From Gaertneriomyces semiglobifer (lineage: Eukaryota; Chytridiomycota; Chytridiomycetes; Spizellomycetales; Spizellomycetaceae): DNA of 64,000 nt. Location: NCBI GenBank assembly GCA_025558075.1, contig JAHLKF010000026.1, forward strand, positions 124,001 to 188,000, read 5' to 3'. Positions 11,394-22,808 of the stretch are shown piece by piece. Below the pieces are notes generated by a model, which saw nothing but the letters and a program-made list of their open reading frames with translations, ran no database searches and was not told the DNA's origin. Position 1 is the stretch's first letter. Each line of letters opens with the position of its first letter. Made by a program: the position numbers and the translations under genes.

Positions 11394-12188
11394 ATGGCTG
11401 ACCGAAATTCCTCATCTTTTCCTGATAAACCGCCTACCAAGGCCCGCTCAATGTTCTCAAAAATATTTGGGCTGGACAAGTTTTCGGGGTTGTTTTCAAG
11501 ACGAAGTGATAGTCAGCAAGCGCAACACGCCCAACCCTCGTCGCTTAGGGGACCTCATGAACAATCCGCCAAACTAGGGCGAGAGATGTCTGCTGCAAGG
11601 CAAGATTTGGCAGGGAGTCCTACGCATCACGCGTCCCAGGCAGGTGGGACGGACGCTGCCAAAAGCTTTGCGGAAAAGACAGGCCGGTTGGCTGGCACAT
11701 GGGCGTATCAAGCTCAACAAGCAGCATACGAAAAGGGATTGTACGCAGCAAATAAAGTGAATGAAATGACCAAGTCACAACGGGAGGCGGTTTTGGAGAA
11801 GGCGAAGCAGGCTGCTGACGTCGCCCAACAGAACGCTGGCGAGGTAGCTGGGAAAACCGCATCCGCAACGGGTCGACTGTTGGGGAACTTGACTTTTCGA
11901 GCGCAGAAGTTGGCGTCACGAGCCATTGTGGATACTTCGAAGGGTGCTGTAGGAGCGTCGCAACAAGTCGCAGATAAGACCAAGGATTATGTTATGTCAC
12001 ATATACCGGGTTATCGATCGCGAGCTAAGAGAATCAGGAATTGGGCGCTGGGCTTGGCGTTCGCGGGGTTGTTTGCGTACGGGTTGGGAAGCGCTGTACC
12101 TAGCGCGGTCGGATGGTATTATTTGAGAAAAGCAAAACTGGAGCTGGAGTTGGAGAGAGCCAAGACCACGCGTAGCGAGAAGTCATAG
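11394..12188 (+). CDS. Unnamed protein with amphipathic Ala/Lys repeats and C-terminal membrane segment
   Basis: Single exon, 264 aa from the ATG at 11394; an in-frame ATG at 11316 would add 26 residues but lies close to the divergent promoter. The N-terminal 100 residues are Ser/Pro/Gln rich and low in order. Residues about 105-215 are rich in Ala, Lys, Gln and Glu with 11-mer-like periodicity (SQREAVLEKAKQAADVAQQN), like apolipoprotein or LEA-type amphipathic helices that lie on lipid surfaces. Near the C-terminus is one hydrophobic segment (WALGLAFAGLFAYGLGSAV, then YYLRKA) followed by a charged tail. I do not recognise the family. A lipid-droplet or mitochondrial outer membrane location would fit, but this is inference only. 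Confidence 0.65.
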   Translation: MADRNSSSFPDKPPTKARSMFSKIFGLDKFSGLFSRRSDSQQAQHAQPSSLRGPHEQSAKLGREMSAARQDLAGSPTHHASQAGGTDAAKSFAEKTGRLAGTWAYQAQQAAYEKGLYAANKVNEMTKSQREAVLEKAKQAADVAQQNAGEVAGKTASATGRLLGNLTFRAQKLASRAIVDTSKGAVGASQQVADKTKDYVMSHIPGYRSRAKRIRNWALGLAFAGLFAYGLGSAVPSAVGWYYLRKAKLELELERAKTTRSEKS

Positions 12189-12322
12189 CGGTTGCTTCTA
12201 GAATAGATTACTGTCGTCGTAGATTGATCGTGTCGGTGCCTGCTAGTGCGGGCTTGTTCACGAGACATACGGCATACTCTCTTGCACCGACAAGAGATCA
12301 TAAGATTCGTGAGTCCAAAAGG

Positions 12323-12871
12323 ATGGAGATTGCTCCATTCGTAAAGGCTGCTGCGACATCCACTGGGAAATCAATTGTATCATACTCCATTCCATGGTCG
12401 CCCACACCGTCACTGGACGAACAAGTTTACCGAGCCGCCGGTCTCATTCGTACCACAGGCACTGTATTTCGTCTACCTCCATCAAATTGTTCTCTCATCG
12501 AAGCATTTACCCGACCCTACAAAGGCACGCTATTAACGGTGGGCGCGCGCGCGCTGTCAAAACACTATGAACGAAAGTCCAAGGACGCTTCTCATCGGTA
12601 TTGGGTTTCGTTGAAAGGGAGTGAAGCGGATAAGAGTGAACAGGCAGAACAGGTCGTGAGGCAGGTGTTACAGGACGCAGAGTGGAAGAACGTACATCGG
12701 CTGAATAGGGAGACGGTCGTGTACGAGGTCCGAACTCGCGAAGGATGGGGAGCTAGATGGACGCTGTTGAACAAGGAGCACCAGATGATTGACACAGAGT
12801 TGGAGGAATGCATATTTCGTGGGTTTGTAGAACCACAGGAAGGATACAAAGAGTTCATGAAGTGGGGTTAG
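12323..12871 (+). CDS. Conserved-looking protein of unknown function
   Basis: A 182-aa open frame starts at MEIAPFVKAA; an upstream in-frame ATG at 12224 would add 33 residues that could be a targeting sequence, but it lies only 36 nt after the preceding stop. No named domain is recognised. The frame has normal coding character, with mixed helix and strand. The C-terminal part (HRYWVSLKGSEAD, then VVYEVRTREGWGARWTL, then FRGFVEPQ) looks like a compact globular domain rich in Trp and Arg. It is in tandem with 11394-12188. Function is not assigned. Confidence 0.6.
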   Translation: MEIAPFVKAAATSTGKSIVSYSIPWSPTPSLDEQVYRAAGLIRTTGTVFRLPPSNCSLIEAFTRPYKGTLLTVGARALSKHYERKSKDASHRYWVSLKGSEADKSEQAEQVVRQVLQDAEWKNVHRLNRETVVYEVRTREGWGARWTLLNKEHQMIDTELEECIFRGFVEPQEGYKEFMKWG

Positions 12872-13735
12872 AACGACTTTGTGCCTTGATCAACATTCCT
12901 TTACTGCGGGATCTTCATAGATGTATATGTAATGAGCAACTTTTTTTTTATTCACTCACTGCTCTCACATCTGTTCATCAAAACAATTGATATCGTATCC
13001 TTTGCACACTGGGATCTTGAGCGACGGCTGATGGTATTGGGGTTAGGGTTGGCGCACGCGACAGTCACAAAAGGGCATCGCGTGGTGCCCATTGGCCCAG
13101 TTATGACTAACCAGTATGACACATGCACGTGAAAAATTTAGATCTTATCTTGCCAAGCCACTTGAGATGCGCCTCGCGGATGATCCCGGAAGCTGCTTTT
13201 TTGGAGATCTCGCGACGAGGATTGAATTTGGGGTTCTGATCTGCGTCGTTATTATCACTTTGAACCATCAATGGGATGCAGAGATTTAGGAAAAAAAAAG
13301 GAAGAAAAACTCAAAATATAACGAGGGTGTTGTGAATTGTGAATTGGATGTGGGCCTGAGCTTGAGTGTGCTGTTGTTCTCGCATTCCCAATTCCAATTC
13401 CGATCAGGCAGAAAGGGGCGCGAGAACAAGTGTTCAAATGCTCGTTCGCGTGTTAAAAGTAGTTCCTTAAAAACCCGCGCAGGTTTGGTCGGCCCACGTC
13501 CCTTTCAACGCACACACCACCACCACCTGTCATTTTCATTATTAGCCTGTTCCGGAAAGTGGAGAAAATTGATTCATTGCTACCACCGTCGTGCCAAAAG
13601 AGATCCCATCCTCGCTCCACACCCACCCACACCCGCACACACACACACACTCACACATACACCGCCCATTTCCCTTGGCCCCCCCCATCTGCAGAGCCAT
13701 CTCCTCCCGAGCTCAGTCATTGCATCTCCCGCGAC
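12872..13735 (+). other. Intergenic region upstream of malic enzyme
   Basis: No gene is supported. A CA microsatellite (about 13634-13650) and a C/CT-rich leader precede the ATG at 13736. Confidence 0.5.
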
Positions 13736-16080
13736 ATGAGCCTGGCAAGGCAACGGATCATTGCAAGGGGTATTTCAACAGCTGCGATCCTTCAAAGCGC
13801 ACCTGCTACAAGAGCGGCTGCAGTGACAGAGACCATAGGTTCCTTTCCTCCACACCTTCCCATACCGACCATTACTCGGCCTCCAAGTAAGATGCTCACT
13901 CCGAACAACGGGCACACTGTCGCGGATGCCCTAACAACAACCAAGGAAACCATGGTCAACGGTTACAAGGTTTTGAAGAGCAAGATCGCCAACCAAGGTA
14001 ATTGTCTGCAGTGGATTTACAAAGCTTTCCGGCTGTTCCACTGATCCTAGCTTCGTGTTCTAGGCACAGGCTTTGCTCAGCCTCTACGATCTCGCCTTCG
14101 GTTGCGCGGACTCGTCCCAACAACTGTTGAAAGCCTTCAGCAACAGGTGGACCGTGTCATGACATTCCTAAATACTCTGGAATCGCCAATTGAAAAGTAT
14201 TGTTACTTGTCGCGATTAAAGAGTGAAAATGTGACCCTGTTCTATCGCGTGGTTCTGGATCATTTGCAGGTGAGACCCTGGGTGCTTTTTTATACATACA
14301 ATTCACAGTGCTGACACTTTTTCATCTCCTAGGAAATTACACCTCTCATATATACCCCTGTTGTTGGAGAGGCGTGTCAAAAGTTTTCGCTGATATATAC
14401 GCCAGGTAAGTCAATCAATACCGATGTGGGCAACAGTCAAGAGCCTCGATCACTCATCTCATCATCATCAAGGTCTTGTCGAGGGACTCTTCTTATCTGC
14501 AGAGGATAAGCCGCATCTTCCCGATATCCTGGACAGCTGGCCATATCCAGAACCCGAAATCTGCGTTATAACGGATGGAAGCCGTATCCTGGGCCTTGGT
14601 GACCTCGGTGTCAACGGGATGGGTATCCCGATCGGCAAACTCTCACTGTATATTGCCGCTGCTGGCTTTGACCCCGCAAAGACGTTGCCAATTACGCTCG
14701 ACCTTGGTACAAATAATGAGCATTACCTAAAGGATCCGTTCTATCTCGGTTCACGACAGAAGCGTCCAAATGATCCCGAATTCTACGGATTTGTGGATAA
14801 TGTGATGACCGCATTAAAACAAAAGTGGCCAAATGTGAGTATTATCACGCACTCTACAGACTTTTGCTCGAACCATTAACTGATATATTCTATAGATGCT
14901 GGTCCAATTCGAAGATTTTTCGTCCGAGCACGCATTCGGCACGTTAGACCGTTATAAGGACTCTCACTTCTGTTTCAACGATGACATCCAAGGGACCGGC
15001 GCCGTGATCCTTTCCGGTTTCATCAATGCCCTCACCATGTCTGGCGTACCCCTTCACGAGCATCGCATCCTATTCTTCGGCGCTGGTTCCGCCGGAGTTG
15101 GTGTTGCGTCTCAGCTCGAAGAACACTTTATTAAAGCTGGCGGTATGGCTGAGAGTGCTGCCAGAGACGTCTTCTACCTTGTGGACTCCAAGGGTTTGGT
15201 CACCTTTGATCGAGGCGATAAATTACCGCAACACAAGACCTTATTCGCCCGCAGAGATAACGATGGACAACAGCTCAAGACTTTGATGGATGTCATCGAG
15301 TACGTCAAACCGACGGCCCTGATCGGACTTGCTAGCCAAGGCGGTGCATTTACACCGGAAGTCCTGAAAAGAATGGGAGAGCTCAATGAGCGCCCGATTA
15401 TTTTCCCACTTTCAAATCCTCTAACGGTATGCAAGTGTTTAACTTCCACCTCAAAATAACAATCATTCTTACAGTGCTCCTTACTCTTTTATAGAACGCA
15501 GAATGCACGTTTTCCCAGGCCCTTCAGCACACAGGTGGCCGCGTGCTTTTCGCATCCGGTACAGCCTTCCCTCCTCAACTCTGTCCACGTACCAAAAAAA
15601 TCCTTGAACCTGGCCAAGGAAACAACATGTACATATTCCCTGGATTAGGTCGGGGCGCTGTGTTGGCGAAAGCGGAACGTGTGTCGAACGACATGGTCTA
15701 TCAGTCGGCTGTTACCCTTGCGCACAGTATGACGTCGCAGGAACAGAGCGAGGGAAGATTATATCCCAATCTGAAGAGGATCAGAGAAATAAGTGCGGAA
15801 ATTGCCAGAGATGTTGTGTTGCAGGCTTTAAGAGAGGTGAGATCAAATCATGGGCTTTCTTTACTCGGGACTTGGAAGCTAAACGGTTTTGTTCTAATGT
15901 TAGGGTCTTGCGCATGAACCTGCTGTCCTTCACATGTTTGATGCGACACCCGGAAAGGCGGTGTCAGAATCTTATTTAAATGATGCGAAGCGTAAAGAAA
16001 AGCTTTTGCAATACGTCCAAGACCGTATGTGGGACCCCGTGTATGAGACGGATGTTGCAACTGTTCGGAGTAGGATCTGA
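13736..16080 (+). CDS. Malic enzyme (NAD(P)-dependent malate dehydrogenase, decarboxylating), mitochondrial
   Basis: The protein has 650 aa in seven exons: 13736-13997, 14064-14269, 14333-14405, 14473-14834, 14896-15426, 15495-15836, 15904-16080. It converts malate to pyruvate and CO2 with reduction of NAD or NADP. Family signatures are CYLSRLKSENVTLFYR, the catalytic-Tyr segment PLIYTPVVGEACQ, VITDGSRILGLGDLGVNGMG, the metal-binding segment VQFEDFSSEHAFGTL with FNDDIQGTGAV, the dinucleotide fold FFGAGSAGVGVA, and PLSNPLTNAECT. The first 80 residues are Arg/Ser/Ala rich and non-conserved (MSLARQRIIARGISTAAILQ), a typical mitochondrial presequence, which favours the NAD form. The size is slightly above the usual 560-620 because of this leader. 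All splice junctions are GT-AG and keep the frame. Confidence 0.95.
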
Positions 16081-16160
16081 ATTGGACTGAAGTGGGATGC
16101 GGGGCGTTACATGTATTTTGCATTTCTTTAGTGTAAATATTAAGAGTTACTATCTCTCGA

Positions 16161-16330
16161 GATGGTATACTGATTTCTTTGGAGACATGCAACCGTCGCT
16201 ATCTGATGGTATACCGATTTCTTTAATGTCATACACAAATGCTACTTCTGTAAATTTTACGAGTGGCTATCTGATGGTAGGGTATACTGATGTCTTCAAC
16301 GTCATGCGTCGCTACTTGATGATGAGAACA
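16161..16330. repeat. Degenerate tandem repeat, about three units
   Basis: Units begin GATGGTATACTGATTTCTTT at 16161, GATGGTATACCGATTTCTTT at 16205 and GATGGTAGGGTATACTGATG at 16273, each followed by a related CRTCGCTA(T/C)-type end. Unit length varies from 44 to 68 nt. It lies between the convergent ends of the malic enzyme and the beta-helix receptor. Confidence 0.7.
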
Positions 16331-16408
16331 TATATACGGTCTCACAGTATCTAGTGCCAGCTCTCTTGCTGGGGTATATATAATTCGGTAGCCATGCAAT
16401 GCATGTGT

Positions 16409-19400
16409 CTAAGCCGTTCTACTAGGGATGCGGCCCTGCACGAACGATAAACGTGACGGTGTGGTGCCACTGGCGGTTGAAGCTGCAAAGAAGACACTGT
16501 CAGCCAACCACACTCTCAAGTAACCGGTCCAACCAGAATACTGCGAGATGATTCTTACCTGTTTTGGAATGAATCTCGTTGATATACGCCTGCAGAGTCT
16601 TGCTGTTGGTGAAGATAATTGGCAGGCTATAGTCACCAGCCTGCAGGAGCATGCTCTTATCGTTCTTGTCCCAACTGTAAGACGTCATGTGTTCCAAACG
16701 GAACGAGATTCCAGCTACCAGCTGCTGCGAAAACACAAAAACGAATGAGCACATTGACTTCGGCACTTGCTGTGAACGAACAATGTACTCACCTTTTCGT
16801 TCTTGGTGTTACTCGGGGATATGAGAATAATCCCAGCTTGGGTGTCCGTGACGATCGAACAGGGGGTATATTTGCCGGCAATTGCACCTTTCATGTAAAC
16901 TGAACACTGAGCAGGTGCCTGAACGATAGCCAAGTCTTGTGCTGCTTCTTGCGGGCTTCTCTGAGCTTGTGCAACACTGGGTTCTTCGGAAGACGAGGAT
17001 CCTTTGCCGGATGAGACCTTGCCGGCGGTTGATGATCCCATACGACGACTAGTGCGCCTCGTAAAGGTGCGTAAAAAGCTGTCGTTTCCAGATTCAATAA
17101 CCATGGCAGAGTAAAGCTTGGGCCAGAACAGACATATGTTTGTCACAACTCCAGATAACAGAATTCCAGCCGCTTTGAGGTAGAATGCAGTCTGCGATTC
17201 CGTCTGAGGAAGGAACACCACTGGCACTACGATCGCACCAGCAAGCAGCATGACATATGAAGAAGCACCGATCGCTTTACTCTCTCCATACATGACGTCA
17301 ACGTTCCGGGTCAAGAAGGCAAGCACGCAAGCGGTCAACAGTAAGATCGCTTTCCATGCAAGGTTCAAAAAGGTAAGCGGTCTGTTGGCCGCATTCGGTG
17401 AGTCGCAAACCCAGAAACGGCTACCGTCCGTTTCTTTCAAAGTCGGTTCCAATGGAGCAAGGCCAGTCCATAGTGCGTCCAATGTCAATTCAACTGCAAG
17501 CATCCCGAGCGTTAACATAAGCACGTGAATGTCCTTCATCGGTCGCGCTTTTCCTCTGGTGGTGAAGATCTTGTAGATACGCCAGGTTTTGCCGACGAGG
17601 TTGCCCACTGCCAACGTGTACGCCACGCCTCCAACCCACACCTGGGACACGCACAAAGCGGACGAGGGCGTTCCCACGTAGAGGAAGATGAGCGAGTATC
17701 CTAAAATCGTGCCGAAGATAATCAGCTGGCTGAATACAAGGGACGATGCCTTCACTGAACGGGTGTCTCGATATATGGTCAAAAACCCGGCGAATGTAAT
17801 GGAGATTAACATGGCAATGCCGGTGAGCACCATGATAAGAATGGGGACAAATCCAGAGCCAGTCACCCGACCCTTTGGCGATTCTTTTGTTTCAACAACC
17901 ACCGGTTCGCCAACCACAGGAGCCAAAGCGGTGCTGACGACCCCACTGAACGTGGTAAGAGCGGCCTGTTCAATGTACTGGCCACTGGGACTCTTCAAAG
18001 CAACACGGAAAATAGTCACAGGGTCCGCTCGACGAAAGAGGGAGCCGGCGCTTGCAGATGTCTCAAATGACCGAAACTCGACAGTGGCGTTTGTAGAGAG
18101 TTTCTCCTGAATCGTATCCAACAAGTTATCACGATTCTCAGCGGTCGGCGTCCAGGAGTTAGGAAGTGTCAATGTGAGTACATCGCGATTGCCCTTCTTC
18201 AACCCACAGTTGATTCCTTCACGATCGGGAGCCGTGCAATGGCAGAAATTGTTCCGGCAATATCCATAGTCTGACAGGCATCCATTCGAGCAAACGGCCT
18301 TCAAACAAGCTGGGTGGGGGCTCGCAACCAGTACTCGCTCTTCCAATCCCTGCTGCGTGCAGGGTAGGGTTTTGACGTTCAATTTCGTTTGGTAGCGCGT
18401 GGCATCATACGTGGAGATCGCTGGCGCAATCAACAGCTCCTGAGCGCCGACAGGCGCATACAGCTGAATCTGGGCGAACTTCACAGTACCATTGAGTGCA
18501 AACTTTGCGATCGATCCTACCAGTGTTCCACTGTTCTTCAATGACAATCCTAGCTTTGGCAACGCCGTTCGAGGAGGAAAGTAAGTATTGTTATATTTGT
18601 CAACGGCGCGGACTTCTATATCGGCCAGCGTGGCGCCAGATAGAAGCGAAAGTGGACGACTAGGAGTCGCTTCTAAATGGTCCAATCCAGTGGCAAAGTT
18701 ATCCCCCTGCAATGTGGCTTCGTTTCCATTCAACTGTATCTGCGCGAGTGCATTGGTTCCTATGCTGGAATGCTCGCTCTGGGCTTGATAAAGTGCACCA
18801 CCCCTCTGAGCCTTGTTGTTGCTGAACACAAGATTTTCCACGATCAAAGGGTCAAAGCCAGCGTCAACATAGACAGCACCACCATCATTATCTGCCACGT
18901 TGGAATCAAACAATGAATTGAGCAAAGTCAAATAGCCTTGACCAGATTTGGGCGTGTGACGGATGGCGCCTCCCTTTGAGGTTGCGATGTTGTTCCTGAA
19001 GGTAGAGTCGGATACGGAGACACTACCGCTAGATACAATAGCAGAATTTGGGGCATTTCCTTCGAAGGTGGAGCTCTTCACGACCAGTGACGCTTGACTA
19101 TCGACTACAATTGGATTTTGGTTTGCCGCGAAGTTAGAGTTTTCAAGGGTTAACGTTGTCCCCGCGGTTACACGCATCAAGTCCTTCCGTAGGGAAGCAT
19201 TGTCTAAGGATCACATCATTAACAGGGACGTTCGATGAAAGCGAACCGGTAGATGGAGAGAAGAGCATTACCTAGGAAATTACTCTGAGTAATTTTCGCA
19301 TTGGCCGAGCGAATTTGAAGGAAATCTGTTCTTTCCGCTTCATTCCCAGCAAAGGTGGCGCGATCGATTGCGATGCTACTGGACGCATCCACCACTAACG

Positions 19401-21506
19401 TGCTGTGAAACGTACGCGAACCGATGATGCTTGTTGTAGACAAAGAACCCGCAGCGTTGTTGCGCAAGTTGATGAAGGAACCTCGCTCAATGTGGGAACC
19501 TGTAATTCCTAGAGTCAGTCGATAGATAGCACAGGCCTGACAACACACGCCTTCTTACCTGTAAAGGTCGAATCAATGACGTTAAACTGAGAGTTATCGA
19601 CATCCACAAAGCTGCCGGCGGTTCGATATCCGTTATCTGGTTCAACATGAAGGTTAAGGAGCATTCGATGAGTTAAACGCGAACACAGTCGCACCTTCGA
19701 AATGGGAGTCATGAATATCCAATGTGGAGCCATCCACCACGGAAAACACACACTCATTCCTCGCTTTTGAAGGTAATACAGATAGTCAGTACAACCGCGG
19801 TATCCAGTAGACTTTCAGTAATCAAGCACCTACCGAACACGGTATCTGACATTGCAAAGTTCGATTTTGAAATCCGTATACACTCGGGGGCAACGTTTCC
19901 TTTTTCACATATTGAGTCATTACCTGATCAAAACTCCTACGTGACACCGACTCCTACCTTCCATCCGGCTCTGATCCATCATAATCTCGGCCTCGGCGCC
20001 GATAGCGGTGTGCACCATCAAGTCCATTACGTTATCTGTGATGGAACGCACAATCAATCACGACGGCGCCATATATGATGCGACGTATTAACAGACCTAT
20101 AATGTTTACGTTTTCCATTATCAATTTGCTCCCTGCCTGTAACCGCACGAGAGAGCGCCTTAACATGTCGTTCGTTGGGTCGGGCCCAACTGCCATATTT
20201 CCAGCAATCGTGACGTCGGTGAACTTGCTATTCCCAATTTCGAGACGGACAAGATGCTCGCGCAGCATGTTACCTGTAAAATAACAAGCCAGTGAGCGCG
20301 ATGCACTCAAGTTGGTAAATATCACTGATGCTGACCTTCAAACTTGACGTTCTTTAGCGTCAAACCGCCGGTTTGAAACTCAGGGGTATCTTTTCCATTG
20401 CTCATTTGAAGTGCGATAAGCGCCGAATAGTGCTGCAATGTCGGTGCGCCTATGAAATCGAAATCCTCGACGAGAAGGCTTCCAAAATTTCCTCTCAGTA
20501 CCGACCCGGTTCTGGTATGCATGCCCATTGCGGATCCGCCTTTAACAACACCAGAAGTCATGCCATAAAGCGTAGTAACGAGCCGCGTATCTGTAAATGA
20601 TCTTCAGTAACGTTAACGAAACTGACCCCAGCACCGAGGTTGAGATGGTTACCCTTATACGTGGTTCTATAGGAGTGGAAGTGGGCTGGGCGCGCGGGTA
20701 TCGCTGAATCGATGGCACCCACACGGAAATAAACATGTGAGTTGGACCCACCAACATCATCAAGTTCGCCTATCCGAAGATGAGAATGATTAGCATATCA
20801 GATCTATGTTACTAATGAGGGTAACTTGCGCCTGACTAACCCTCTACAATGCAATCGGTGATATTCAAAATCGTGTTTGTTCCTTCGAGTCGGACTCCAA
20901 ATGACGTATTTCTCGCAAGCGAAATGTTTATTCCTGTAAATTCAAGATATGTGTTCACACCGTAAATGTTCTCAGTGAACGTGTAGTAAGGTGTCATCTC
21001 CTCGAGATCGGAAAGTTGATCTGGGGCAGCCTCAATCTTCACCGTGCCAGGTGACTCGGCGACATTTCGCATAGAGAAATTCCCGATGGGTCGACCAATC
21101 CCGTAATTATTACTTTCATCTTTGTCTTGAATGGCTGTAATGGGGTAGGTGCCGGGAAGGAAGGTAACGGTCGCTTCCGTATATTCGGGAGAGTTTGCCG
21201 CGGCGAACTCAATGACATGATCCCAAGCTATTAAACTTTGTTAAGGAAGGTAACAGATTGAGCAACATTATAAATGGAATCGTTGCTTACCGTCAGTTAC
21301 ATCCTTAAACAAAGCATTCGGCACGTCGTTTGACGCTAGAGTGGCATCGACGGTAACTTCCACCTGAGCCACAGCTGACAACAGTGTAAGTCAGCATGTT
21401 AACTGACATTAGCTCAACACTTTATAGGTCCCTCCTATCCCTTACCCTGGACTTGTGGTAAAAGCTGCACGCACACAAGCAGAAATGATACAAAAGTCAA
21501 ATGCAT
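16409..21506 (-). CDS. Beta-helix ectodomain class C 7TM receptor (GABA-B-like core) with PH-like tail, copy 1
   Basis: Many exons; resolved ones include 21446-21506, 21291-21374, 20841-21227, 20653-20769, 20336-20590, one starting at 20273, 16793-19203, 16559-16724 and 16409-16482. Order of parts: signal peptide (MHLTFVSFLLVCVQLLPQVQ); a long extracellular region of short repeating motifs (GTTLTLENSNF, VVKSSTFEGN, SVSDSTFRNN, GGAIRH), typical of a right-handed parallel beta-helix; an EGF-like cluster (CLSDYGYCRNNFCHC); a juxtamembrane domain of about 100 aa; then seven membrane segments. The 7TM core has class C marks: Cys before TM3 (CVSQVWVGG), the intracellular KTWRIYKIF, an extracellular loop Cys (WVCDSP), TM6-side LAFLTRNVDV and IGASSYVMLL, like GABA-B receptors. 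After TM7 the tail is Ser rich, then a PH-like domain (YMKGAIAGKYTPCSIV through AYINEI). It would be a plasma-membrane G-protein-coupled receptor; the ligand is unknown. TATAAAAGG on the minus strand lies about 90 nt before the ATG. Confidence 0.88.
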
Positions 21507-21744
21507 CGTTAGAGAGGTGCCACTATACGGAGTAGCTGACGGCTACAAAGCGCTCGGGCAGCTCTAGAAGAAACTCTTTAGGACTTACCTTTTATATTGT
21601 CTCGCTGGGGCGCCATGTGAATAGCGATCAGGGCTCGGATCTTTTTAGATCGCGTGGGACACTTGCAACAATAGCAGGCATATCCAGTTCAATACCAGCT
21701 TTCGCTGGCTTTACCTGCGTCGGCTTTACAAATTCCGAGGTCCA

Positions 21745-21769
21745 GGATCCAATCCTAGGCTATTTTTAG
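21745..21769. promoter_or_regulatory. MADS-type (MEF2/Rlm1-like) box with adjacent GGATCCAATCCTAGGC motif, left copy
   Basis: CTATTTTTAG at 21760-21769 matches the consensus CTA(A/T)4TAG bound by MEF2-class MADS proteins, which in yeasts include Rlm1 of the cell-wall-integrity pathway. The 16-mer GGATCCAATCCTAGGC directly abuts it. The box lies 254 nt from the minus-strand ATG at 21506. Confidence 0.5.
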
Positions 21770-22545
21770 CTGCTGAGCTGGTTCCACTTATTGATACCCA
21801 GGGGCTTGACGGAGCCTGGGGGTTGGCCTTTATGATTTATATAGGGCGACGCAGGATCCGCTGTGAGACAGTTCGTCTAAGCCTAGTGGACGTGGGGGCG
21901 GCCAATATTAATGGTACTTACAGCCATGGTACGTCGCAGAAGCAAACTTAAATTCAATCCAACAAGACCCTGAAATCGCCGAGGAAAGCAAATGAAAGAG
22001 AGATACCTGATTTTTGTCAATGTGGGTGGTGAGAAAGAGAAAGTGGTGGTGCATTGCGCGTTTTCGCAGGACGGTAGCTGTTGGGCTTCCACTTGCTTAT
22101 ACATTAGATCGCGGACTGCATGCCCCAGTCATCAAACATTGGCCCAACCCCTTTCGGGAGGTGATCAAAGAGTAGGATGTGCATGAAGAAAGCATCCCTC
22201 AGTTGTTAACAGCAAGCGCTGTGGTAGCATACATTCAAGGATGCAGCCATTTCATTTCAGAGCACATATTCAAACACAATTAAGAAGTGATCGTTATATC
22301 TCACTCTTAGACTTTTCCTTAACGGGTAGCCGACTGGTGGATGTCAACCATTAAGTATGGCTGGTGCATGTTGGTGGTGCATCTACGCGTGGAGGGGCCT
22401 TAGAAATCGGTGCTGCTACGTCTTCCACTGAACCTGCATTGAACGGATCCACATCTGGCCCGCGGCTAGTTTCAACAGGCCATCCTGAGCGGAACCAACC
22501 ACATTGGTGCCTATTCCTGTGATCGGACCAGACCGATGGCGGCCA

Positions 22546-22579
22546 CTAAAAATAGTGACTGCTGGGATCCAATCCCAGG
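22546..22579. promoter_or_regulatory. MADS-type (MEF2/Rlm1-like) box with GGATCCAATCCCAGGC motif, right copy
   Basis: CTAAAAATAG at 22546-22555 is the reverse complement of the class seen at 21760. GGATCCAATCCCAGGC follows at 22564-22579, 15 of 16 bases identical to the left copy. The box ends 254 nt before the plus-strand ATG at 22809, mirroring the left spacing. Confidence 0.5.
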
Positions 22580-22808
22580 CCATCGGGTCGTCGTGAAGGG
22601 ATGTTTAAATAAGGTATGAATACAAATGGACGCAAACACATCATCCCTCAGGAACACCACAGCGTTGGCTCAAATTCCTGCCTAGCACTCTCACACCCTG
22701 CTCTTAAAGGACGTATCAAGCGCTCTTCCCGCTTAGAAAGTGTTGACGACGCACATTGAAGGCAGCGCTTACCGCCAAGTACTATTAGATACCCTCATCG
22801 ACGACAAC

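Larger units (their letters stand above)
21507..22808. promoter_or_regulatory. Shared divergent promoter of the two beta-helix 7TM genes
   Basis: This 1.3-kb region separates the two divergent start codons (21506 minus, 22809 plus). It contains TATATAAAAGG-type DNA on the minus strand (about 21587-21598) for the left gene and a TTTAAATAAGG element (about 22604-22614) for the right gene. Two perfect CTA(A/T)4TAG boxes and two near-identical GGATCCAATCC(T/C)AGGC motifs are placed as a mirror pair (separate entries). No coding frame here is convincing. Confidence 0.7.
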
